This document shows positions 6,437 through 12,381 of a DNA stretch of 12,381 nt, piece after piece (within the stretch, counting starts at the first letter, position 1; every line of letters starts with the position of its first letter). Location: positions 1-12,381 of the forward strand of contig CALLPU010000272.1 of assembly GCA_938016235.1 (NCBI GenBank). Reading direction: 5' to 3'. This DNA comes from an uncultured Granulosicoccus sp. Its GTDB lineage: Bacteria; Pseudomonadota; Gammaproteobacteria; Granulosicoccales; Granulosicoccaceae. The notes beneath the pieces were generated by a model that saw only the letters and a program-made list of their open reading frames with translations, made no database searches and was not told the DNA's origin. Made by a program: the position numbers and the translations under genes.

Positions 6437-8012
6437 TTTCCAGGTATTCCTCGTAGTTGCCCTTGTAGTCGGTATGGCCATCGTTACCCAGTTCAATGAT
6501 CCGGTTGGCCAGTGAACTGACAAACTCCCGATCGTGACTGACGAAAATAACCGTGCCCGGGTAGAGATCCACAGCCAGATTCAGTGATTCGATGGATTCC
6601 ATGTCCAGATGATTGGTGGGTTCATCCAGGATCATGACATTCGGTGTTTGCAGCATGAGCTTGCCAAATAGCAGGCGACCTTTCTCGCCACCAGAGACAA
6701 CGTTGACAGGCTTGGTGATGTCGTCTTTCCCGAACAACAGGCGGCCGAGAATACCGCGTATCTCCTGTTCGTCGTGGTTCTCATTACCCCACTGTGTCAT
6801 CCAGTCCAGAATAGTGGTGGAGGTGTTGAATTCCTCTTCGTGATCTTGAGCGAAGTAACCCAGAGTGGCATTCTCAGCCCATTTGATGTCGCCGTTAAGC
6901 GGTGATAGTTCCTCGGCGAGCACTTTGACAAAGGTGCTCTTGCCGATGCCATTGGGCCCGATTACCGCCACTTTTTCACCGGCTTCAATCATCAGGTTCA
7001 TGTTCTTGATAACGGTGTTGTCTTCATACCCGGCACTGACGCTTTCCAGCTCTGCCGCGTTTCTGAACAGCTTCTTTTCAAGCTCAAATCGAATGTAGGG
7101 ATTGACGCGGCTTGAAGGCTTCATCTTCTCTATGGACAGCTTGTCGATCTGCTTCTGTCGTGATGTTGCCTGACGCGCCTTGGACTTGTTTGCCTTGAAT
7201 CGCTGGACGAAGGCTTGCAGGTCTGCTATCTGGGATTTCTTCTTCGCGTTGTCTGCATACTGGCGCTCTCGCGCTTGTGTTGATGCCAGCATGAAGTCGT
7301 CATAGTTTCCGGGATAGACCTTGATTTCTCCATAGTCCAGGTCAGCCATGTGCGTGCAAACACTGTTCAGGAAGTGACGATCGTGAGAGATAATGATCAT
7401 GGTGCTGTTGCGTTCATTGAGCACGGTTTCCAGCCAGCGAATCGTGTTGATATCCAGATTGTTGGTCGGTTCATCCAGTAACAGCAGATCAGGATCGGCA
7501 AACAACGCCTGCGCCAGTAGCACGCGTAGCTTGTCGCCCGGAGCCACTTCGCTCATCGGTACGTTGTGCTGTTCGATTGGAATGGCAGCACCCAGTAACA
7601 ACTCTCCAGCACGTGCCTCAGCCGAGTAGCCATCAAGCTCGGCAAACTGAACCTCGAGCTCGGCGACACGCATGCCATCGTCTTCGCTCATGTCCGGCAT
7701 GGCGTAGATGCGATCGCGCTCCTCCTTAATGGTCCACAGCTCATGATGGCCCATGATCACCGTGTCGATGACCGTGAACTGTTCGAAGCCGAATTGATTC
7801 TGTTTCAGTGTGGCCATGCGCACACCGGGCAGCAGTGTGACGTTACCGGAGCTGGGTTCCAGCTCACCACCGAGGATTTTCATGAACGTGGACTTGCCAC
7901 TGCCGTTGGCACCAATAAGCCCGTAGCGATTCCCCTCGCCAAACTTGATTGAGACGTTTTCGAACAGTGGCTTTGCGCCAAACTGGATGGTCAGATTTGC
8001 AGTTGAGATCAC
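6420..8012 (-). CDS. ybiT: ABC-F family ATPase YbiT
   Basis: Cytoplasmic ABC-F protein of 530 residues with two ATP-binding domains and no membrane domain; ABC-F members act on the ribosome as translation factors, but the precise role of YbiT is not settled. Domain 1: Walker A GANGSGKST at 34-42, signature-like SEVAPGDK at 154-161 in place of LSGGQ, Walker B LLLLDEP at 176-182 with catalytic Glu181, then ISHDRHF. A charged linker at about 245-300 (KKKSQIADLQ, RQATSRQKQIDK) is the P-site interaction motif region. Domain 2: Walker A GPNGIGKST at 352-360, signature SGGEKG at 440-445, catalytic Glu464, VSHDREF. Sequence and length follow E. coli YbiT closely, including the unusual VAPG signature. 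The GTG start at 8012 gives an N-terminus collinear with E. coli. Possibly co-transcribed with the upstream MocR gene across a 136-base gap. Confidence 0.95.
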   Translation of the reverse strand: MISTANLTIQFGAKPLFENVSIKFGEGNRYGLIGANGSGKSTFMKILGGELEPSSGNVTLLPGVRMATLKQNQFGFEQFTVIDTVIMGHHELWTIKEERDRIYAMPDMSEDDGMRVAELEVQFAELDGYSAEARAGELLLGAAIPIEQHNVPMSEVAPGDKLRVLLAQALFADPDLLLLDEPTNNLDINTIRWLETVLNERNSTMIIISHDRHFLNSVCTHMADLDYGEIKVYPGNYDDFMLASTQARERQYADNAKKKSQIADLQAFVQRFKANKSKARQATSRQKQIDKLSIEKMKPSSRVNPYIRFELEKKLFRNAAELESVSAGYEDNTVIKNMNLMIEAGEKVAVIGPNGIGKSTFVKVLAEELSPLNGDIKWAENATLGYFAQDHEEEFNTSTTILDWMTQWGNENHDEQEIRGILGRLLFGKDDITKPVNVVSGGEKGRLLFGKLMLQTPNVMILDEPTNHLDMESIESLNLAVDLYPGTVIFVSHDREFVSSLANRIIELGNDGHTDYKGNYEEYLESQGIA

Positions 8013-8042
8013 GGGCTGTCTACGCGGCTGGGCAAACCTCGT

Positions 8043-8048
8043 ATTGTA
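8043..8048 (-). promoter_or_regulatory. candidate -10 element for ybiT
   Basis: On the minus strand this reads TACAAT, five of six matches to the sigma-70 -10 consensus, 30 bases before the ybiT GTG. No good -35 hexamer is seen at the right distance. It lies in the 136-base gap between the MocR stop and the ybiT start, in which no convincing terminator was found. Confidence 0.3.
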
Positions 8049-8148
8049 TCGGTTTTCTGCTGTGGGCTATGGGATGCGGTAGCTTTCGCCCACGTAATCG
8101 TCAGGTAGTGGTCGTTCGCATGGCAGAAAAGACCGGTGCGAGGGTACG

Positions 8149-9576
8149 TTACTGGCGCTGATGGCTGGCAAGCTTACCCAGACGATGTATTGCTTGTTCA
8201 ATGTGAAGGGTAAACGGTTGTCCTGCGCACAGTCGCAGGAAATTGCGAAATTTGCCCGTGCTGGAGAACAGCGGCCCGGGTGTAATACTGATCTGCTCCT
8301 GAATGGCATCCCGATAGAGACGGTTGGCGTCCATGCCTCGGGGTAGCTGAACCCAGAGAACGTAGCCACCAGCAGGTTCACTGCAGCGAGTGCCGGCAGG
8401 AAAGTGTTTGAGAACGGAGCGACGGGTCGCCTGCAGTTGATCGCGGCAGGCGCGGCGCAGGCGAGTCAAATGCCGGTCGTAGCGGCCGTGATCGAGAAAA
8501 TCGGCCAGCGTCAGCTGTGTGATGGTGGGTGTGGCGGAGCTGCTGATCAGTTTCAGATCGATCAGTTTCTGCCAGTAGTGGTGAGCCACTATCCAGCCAA
8601 CACGGTATCCTGGTGCGATGGTTTTGGAAAAGGAACTACACGTCATGACGGTTCCAGATTTGTCGAAAGCCTTGTATGCCATGGGTTTGTTCTGACCGAA
8701 GTACAACTCGCTATAGATGTCGTCTTCTATCAGGGGTATGTTGTGAGTGGCCAACAGCGAGACGATGTCTTGACGCATCTGCCGGGGCACCAGACTGCCT
8801 GTGGGGTTGTTGAACGTGGCGACCGACACCACAGCGGCAACTTTCTCTCTCTGAATGACGGCAGCCAGTGAATCAGGTCGCAGGCCTAACGTCGGGTGGG
8901 TGTCTATCTCCAGGGCCAGCATGCCCAGGCTTTCAATGGTTTGCAGCACACTGAAATACGTGGGTGATTCAACAACCACGATGTCGCCAGCCTTGGCAAC
9001 GGCTCTGAGGCACAGCGATAGCGCCTCTGTCGCCCCCGTTGTAATGAGGACAGACTCTGCGGAGAGGGGCTGATCAATGTGAGCGGCGCGTCGCGCGATA
9101 GCGCTCCTAAGTTCCAGCACCCCTTCGATGGGTGCGTAGTCCACCGCCTCTGTTGCCTGCGCTGAACACACCTTGCGTAATGAGCGGTTCAACGCCTTGA
9201 TCGGTAGCAGCTCGGCTGACGGATTGGCAATGCCCAGATTGAGAACGCCGGGCAGGCGCGCGCTGGCCAGCACTTCATTCATGTGTGCGCCGATCTGCAC
9301 TTTTCGCGCAGATGGCGGTGTGCTCGGCCAGCGCGGTGCATCTGCGTTTTCATGCCGGGAAGCCTGGACATAGAATCCTGATTGGGGTCGGACCTTGAGC
9401 AGGCCGGATTTTTCCAGTTCCTCGTAGGCCTGCATGACGGTGGCGACACTGACATCCAGTTGTTTGCCCAGTGCGCGCAGGGATGGCGCCTTGGCGCCCA
9501 CCGGCAGCGTGCCCTCACGAATCATGCAAGCCACGGTATCGGCGACTTCTTCGTACAGAAATTGACGGTTTGTCAT
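8149..9576 (-). CDS. MocR-family regulator: GntR-type winged helix fused to aminotransferase-like PLP domain
   Basis: 475 residues. Residues 1-70 form a GntR-type winged helix (PSLRALGKQLDVSVATVMQAYEELEKSGLL, then RPQSGFYV). After a linker of about 30 residues, an aminotransferase fold-type I domain fills the rest: Tyr147 in YAPIEG, TTGATEAL, N256-N-P-T-G260, E284-D-D-I-Y288, the PLP Schiff-base Lys318 in SFSKT, and Arg325 in YRVGW. All residues needed to hold PLP are kept. Family members such as GabR and PdxR sense PLP or PLP-amino acid adducts and often control a neighbouring divergent gene. ATG 9576 is chosen over ATG 9597 because GAGGAG lies seven bases upstream of it. It is divergent from an EamA transporter, the likely target along with itself. 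The effector is unknown; it is not assignable to PdxR, GabR or TauR by sequence alone. Confidence 0.92.
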   Translation of the reverse strand: MTNRQFLYEEVADTVACMIREGTLPVGAKAPSLRALGKQLDVSVATVMQAYEELEKSGLLKVRPQSGFYVQASRHENADAPRWPSTPPSARKVQIGAHMNEVLASARLPGVLNLGIANPSAELLPIKALNRSLRKVCSAQATEAVDYAPIEGVLELRSAIARRAAHIDQPLSAESVLITTGATEALSLCLRAVAKAGDIVVVESPTYFSVLQTIESLGMLALEIDTHPTLGLRPDSLAAVIQREKVAAVVSVATFNNPTGSLVPRQMRQDIVSLLATHNIPLIEDDIYSELYFGQNKPMAYKAFDKSGTVMTCSSFSKTIAPGYRVGWIVAHHYWQKLIDLKLISSSATPTITQLTLADFLDHGRYDRHLTRLRRACRDQLQATRRSVLKHFPAGTRCSEPAGGYVLWVQLPRGMDANRLYRDAIQEQISITPGPLFSSTGKFRNFLRLCAGQPFTLHIEQAIHRLGKLASHQRQ

Positions 9577-9655
9577 GCGCAAGCTCCTCAGAGCCATAGT
9601 TTAACTGTTCTGGTTGGATATTAGAAAATGTGTATCTGTTATTGTCGCTGCCGAT

Positions 9656-9684
9656 GATGCATTGTGCCGTGACGATGCGGTGTG
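9656..9684 (+). promoter_or_regulatory. candidate operator: imperfect direct repeat between MocR and EamA genes
   Basis: GATGCATTGTG (9656-9666) and GATGCGGTGTG (9674-9684) match at nine of eleven positions and start 18 bases apart, close to two helical turns. MocR proteins are known to bind direct repeats in the divergent region next to their own gene, so this is a plausible operator. A short repeat can also occur by chance. Confidence 0.3.
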
Positions 9685-9713
9685 TCCTTTGCCTACGCCG
9701 CTGATTCAATGGG

Positions 9714-9731
9714 GTGCAGAATTCGCTGCAC
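9714..9731. repeat. perfect inverted repeat in the EamA leader
   Basis: GTGCAG and CTGCAC form perfect six-base arms around AATTCG, 21 bases before the preferred EamA start. It could be a protein-binding dyad or an RNA hairpin in the 5' leader. If translation began at GTG 9714, the repeat would be the first six codons. Confidence 0.35.
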
Positions 9732-9752
9732 GGTCTATCGGGTGTGGTCTTC

Positions 9753-10715
9753 ATGTTTCAGTCAACCGGCGGTTTGCTCCCGGGCATTCTTGCCATCGCA
9801 GCCTTTGCACTGACGTTGCCCTTCACCCGTATTGCGGTGCTGGCAACCTCGCCCATGAGCGTGTTTGTTTTACGATTGCTGATGGCATCACTGGCAGCGG
9901 TTCTGGTGCTGCTGATACTGCGAGTGTCAGTCCCGGACAAGCGTCACTGGATGCCCATCATGGTGATCAGTGCTGGCGTGGTGTTCGGTTTTCCACTGTT
10001 TACCTCACTGGCCATGGACAGCGAAGCGGCGGCACACGGTGGTGTCGTGCTTGGCATACTGCCGCTGGCAACCGCGGTTTGCGGGGCCTGGATTAACCGT
10101 GAGCGCCCGAGTGCTCTTTTCTGGTTGGTGGCGTTGGCCGGGAGCCTGCTCGTGCTGCTGTTTTCCTGGTTGAGTGGAAACGGCGCAATCAGTGGGGGTG
10201 ATATTTACCTCTTGCTGGCCATCGTCAGTGCAGCGGTCGGGTATGCCGTGGGTGGACAACTGGCCAGACAGATTCCTGCCTGGCAAGTCATCAGCTGGGC
10301 GTTAGCACCTGCACTGCCCATTGCGCTGCTGTCACTGTTCTGGCTCGACGCCTCATTACAGAGCCTGTGGGGTGTGTTCTTCCCCGACGTCGCGGACCAT
10401 CAGTCGGCTGGGTGGCTCTCTCATGCCAATGGCTCCTTGCTGTTTTCACTGTTGTATCTCGGGCTGGTCAGCCAGTACGGCGGATTTTTACTGTGGTATC
10501 GCGCACTGGCCCTGGACGGTATCGCACGTGCCAGTCAACTGCAGCTGCTTCAGCCTTTTTTCACGCTGGCGGGCGCTGCGATCCTGCTGGGTGAAACCAT
10601 CGATGTACTGACTATTGTGTTTGCAGTCCTGATACTGGCAAGCGTTGCGTTATCCAGAAAACTGCCCCAGCGCAACAGCCACGCCTCGGTTTTGCAAAAG
10701 CCACAGCGTTCGTGA
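9753..10715 (+). CDS. EamA/DMT-family transporter (first of two)
   Basis: Inner-membrane carrier of the drug/metabolite transporter superfamily, 320 residues with about ten hydrophobic helices arranged as two EamA repeats (roughly residues 5-140 and 150-300). Typical patterns are the early FALTLPFTRIAVL helix, GGVVLGILPLATAVCGAWI at the end of repeat 1, and ASQLQLLQPFFTLAGAAILLGE at the end of repeat 2, where family members carry a Gln/Pro then Gly-Glu. Members usually export amino acids or related small metabolites. The tail is basic and cytoplasmic. ATG 9753 is preferred, with only a weak GGGTGTGG upstream; GTG 9714 in the same frame would add 13 residues that look non-membrane. Divergent from the MocR gene, hence probably its target, and followed after 58 bases by a second EamA gene. 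Confidence 0.87.
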   Translation: MFQSTGGLLPGILAIAAFALTLPFTRIAVLATSPMSVFVLRLLMASLAAVLVLLILRVSVPDKRHWMPIMVISAGVVFGFPLFTSLAMDSEAAAHGGVVLGILPLATAVCGAWINRERPSALFWLVALAGSLLVLLFSWLSGNGAISGGDIYLLLAIVSAAVGYAVGGQLARQIPAWQVISWALAPALPIALLSLFWLDASLQSLWGVFFPDVADHQSAGWLSHANGSLLFSLLYLGLVSQYGGFLLWYRALALDGIARASQLQLLQPFFTLAGAAILLGETIDVLTIVFAVLILASVALSRKLPQRNSHASVLQKPQRS

Positions 10716-10773
10716 TGAGCCGCTGCTTCGAGTTTGTTCGCGGTATGAAGACCCCACCTGAGGAATCATGATC

Positions 10774-11694
10774 ATGCAGGGTGCAGTGTTCTATCTATTG
10801 ACGGTGCTTATCTGGGGCTCCACCTGGTTTGCAATCCGCTTTCAGCTGGGGACGGTTGATCCTTCCGTTTCGCTGGTCTACCGTTTTGGGCTGGCTGCCG
10901 TGTTGTTGTTGATCTGGTGTTTGGTCAGGGGAGTGTCCATGCGATTCACCTGGCGTGAACACTGCGCGATGGCAGCACAGGGTGCGTGTCTGTTCAGCAT
11001 CAACTACCTGTTGTTCTACTGGTGTACCGGCCTGATTACGTCAGGTCTTGTGGCCATCATTTTCTCCACGGTTATTGTCATGAACATATTCAATGGTGCC
11101 CTTTTCCTGAAAAAGCCGGTGCAGGGCAGGGTACTGCTGGGTGCCATGCTGGGGTTGTCGGGAATTACGCTAGTGTTCTGGCATGAGATTGCCGCCAGCC
11201 GCGCCGTTTCAGAGGCTGCATCGCACAATGTGCTGATTGGGCTGGGCATCGGTCTGGTTGCCACACTGTTTGCCTCGCTGGGAAACATCCTCTCGGCGCG
11301 CAATCAAGCCAGTGGTATTCCCGTGCTCCAGACCAACGCGTATGGCATGTCGTATGGAGCGTTGTTGATGGTGGTATACGCGGCTGTGTCAGGTGTGCCG
11401 TTCGTGTTTGAGTGGACAGCGGCTTATGTTGGTTCACTGCTCTATTTGAGTGTGTTTGGTTCCATCATCGCATTCGGTGCGTACCTGACGCTGGTGGGTC
11501 GTATTGGCGCTGACAAGGCAGCCTATGCAACGGTGTTGTTTCCACTGGTAGCACTGGCCATCAGCAGCGTTTTCGAAGACTTCACCTGGACCCCGATTGC
11601 ATTGACAGGCGTGGGATTGATCCTGATCGGCAACGTGCTGGTGGTGGGCCAGGGACTGGGTGCCAGATGGCGGCGTCGTGTAGCTGTTGCCTGA
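10774..11694 (+). CDS. EamA/DMT-family transporter (second of two)
   Basis: 306-residue membrane protein with about ten helices in two EamA repeats. The first helix has LIWGSTWFAIRFQLGTVDP followed by YRFGLAA, the standard EamA opening (WGS-F...P...RF). Repeat 1 ends in NIFNGALFLKKP; repeat 2 contains FGSIIAFGAYLTLVGRIGADKAAYATVLFPLVALAIS, the conserved end of the family. It ends in a basic tail, GARWRRRVAVA. Sequence divergence from the adjacent EamA gene is high, so this is not a recent duplication. ATG 10774 is chosen over ATG 10768 because AGGA at 10761-10764 is nine bases from the former and only three from the latter. Lies between the first EamA gene and a C-S lyase gene, all co-directional with gaps of about 60 bases; likely one transcript. 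Substrate unknown. Confidence 0.9.
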   Translation: MQGAVFYLLTVLIWGSTWFAIRFQLGTVDPSVSLVYRFGLAAVLLLIWCLVRGVSMRFTWREHCAMAAQGACLFSINYLLFYWCTGLITSGLVAIIFSTVIVMNIFNGALFLKKPVQGRVLLGAMLGLSGITLVFWHEIAASRAVSEAASHNVLIGLGIGLVATLFASLGNILSARNQASGIPVLQTNAYGMSYGALLMVVYAAVSGVPFVFEWTAAYVGSLLYLSVFGSIIAFGAYLTLVGRIGADKAAYATVLFPLVALAISSVFEDFTWTPIALTGVGLILIGNVLVVGQGLGARWRRRVAVA

Positions 11695-11758
11695 TGTCAT
11701 CCACTATTGCACACTGCACAGGCAGACGTAATGCTCTGTATCAACAACACCTTTGACT

Positions 11759-12381
11759 ATGATTGACTTTGACACCGTAACGTCCAGACAGAACACTGCC
11801 AGCCTCAAGTGGGATCGCTATCGAGATCAGGATATCCTGCCTTTCTGGGTCGCTGACATGGATTTCAAGGTGGCCGCTCCCATTCAGGCTGCCGTCGAGA
11901 AACGGGTGTCACACGGCGTGTTCGGCTACACGATGCCACCCGATGGCATGAGCGATGCCGTTATCGATCACTTGCGCAGTGAGTATGACTGGCAAGTGGA
12001 TCCGGAGTGGATTGTCTGGTTGCCAGGCGTGGTGACAGGTTTGGCTGTCAGCTGTCGCGCGTACTGTCCTGACGGCGATGAGATCGTGGTTAATCCACCC
12101 ATCTACCATCACTTCTTTGATTCCCACGAGGTGGATCGGCAAACCATCGTGCGTGTGCCGTTGTGCAAACAGGACAATCGCTGGACATACGACATGCCTG
12201 CCATGGCCTCTGCGTTTAACGACAACACGCGCCTGATGATGATGTGCTCGCCGCATAACCCCACCGGAACGGTCTTCACACCAGCTGAACTACAGGCTGT
12301 TGCAGAGCTTTGCAAGCAGCATGACGTCGTCATCGTGTCTGATGAAATCCACTGTGATCTGGTCATCGACAAACAAGCCCG
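11759..12381 (+). CDS. PatB/MalY-type PLP-dependent C-S lyase (partial, C-terminus beyond right edge)
   Basis: 207 codons are visible, about half of the usual length near 390. The N-terminus, SLKWDRY followed by ILPFWVADMDF (residues 27-36), is the hallmark of the MalY/PatB cystathionine beta-lyase family, PLP enzymes that cleave the C-S bond of cystathionine or S-substituted cysteines to thiol, pyruvate and ammonia. Also seen are FGYT (55-58), LPGVVTGL, NPPIYHHF (PLP-stacking Tyr116), SPHNPTG (164-170) and SDEIHCDL (194-201, with the Asp195 that contacts the PLP ring nitrogen). The catalytic Lys lies beyond the edge and could not be checked. ATG 11759 gives the expected N-terminus, though no Shine-Dalgarno is visible. 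It follows two EamA transporters by 64 bases, which hints at linked metabolism and export of a sulfur amino acid or thiol. Confidence 0.9.
   Translation, partial: MIDFDTVTSRQNTASLKWDRYRDQDILPFWVADMDFKVAAPIQAAVEKRVSHGVFGYTMPPDGMSDAVIDHLRSEYDWQVDPEWIVWLPGVVTGLAVSCRAYCPDGDEIVVNPPIYHHFFDSHEVDRQTIVRVPLCKQDNRWTYDMPAMASAFNDNTRLMMMCSPHNPTGTVFTPAELQAVAELCKQHDVVIVSDEIHCDLVIDKQA

Noticed and set aside
7529..7553. Non-consensus signature (VAPGDK) in the first ATPase domain of YbiT as a novelty
   Set aside because: E. coli YbiT has the same kind of VAPG sequence at this place, so it is a trait of the subfamily.

Overview
The window looks like chromosomal DNA from a non-enteric gammaproteobacterium. The UbiA, glutathione reductase and YbiT proteins all read as close relatives of the Escherichia coli versions in length and motifs, and a Pseudomonas-type set of minor type IV pilins sits between them. 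No rRNA, tRNA, CRISPR array, insertion sequence or phage gene was found. No genus is assigned.

Layout, left to right. (1) Positions 1-1891, minus strand: ubiA (ubiquinone biosynthesis) followed by a partly visible P-loop GTPase whose GTG start overlaps the ubiA stop codon (GTGA); the GTPase runs off the left edge. (2) Positions 1967-3322, plus strand: gor, glutathione reductase, divergent from ubiA. (3) Positions 3416-6417, plus strand: five type IV pilin-like genes (fimT/fimU, pilV, pilW, pilX, pilE) joined by alternating TAATG and ATGA stop/start overlaps, so almost certainly one translationally coupled operon. The large tip adhesin gene pilY1, usual between pilX and pilE, is absent. (4) Positions 6420-8012, minus strand: ybiT, an ABC-F ATPase, convergent with pilE with two bases between their stop codons. 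(5) Positions 8149-9576, minus strand: a MocR-type regulator (winged helix fused to an aminotransferase fold). (6) Positions 9753-12381, plus strand and divergent from the regulator: two EamA/DMT transporters, then a PatB/MalY-type C-S lyase cut by the right edge.

How the genes may work together. The minor pilins should form the priming/tip complex of a type IV pilus. The right-hand block looks like a local metabolic circuit: a PLP-sensing regulator, two small-metabolite exporters and a PLP enzyme that cleaves carbon-sulfur bonds of cysteine-type substrates. Amino-acid or thiol export under MocR control is the natural hypothesis, but the substrate cannot be read from sequence. The remaining genes are housekeeping: quinone synthesis, thiol redox balance and ribosome-associated ATPase function.

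All intergenic stretches are under 300 bases. The largest, 9577-9752, carries a direct repeat and an inverted repeat that are candidate regulatory sites.
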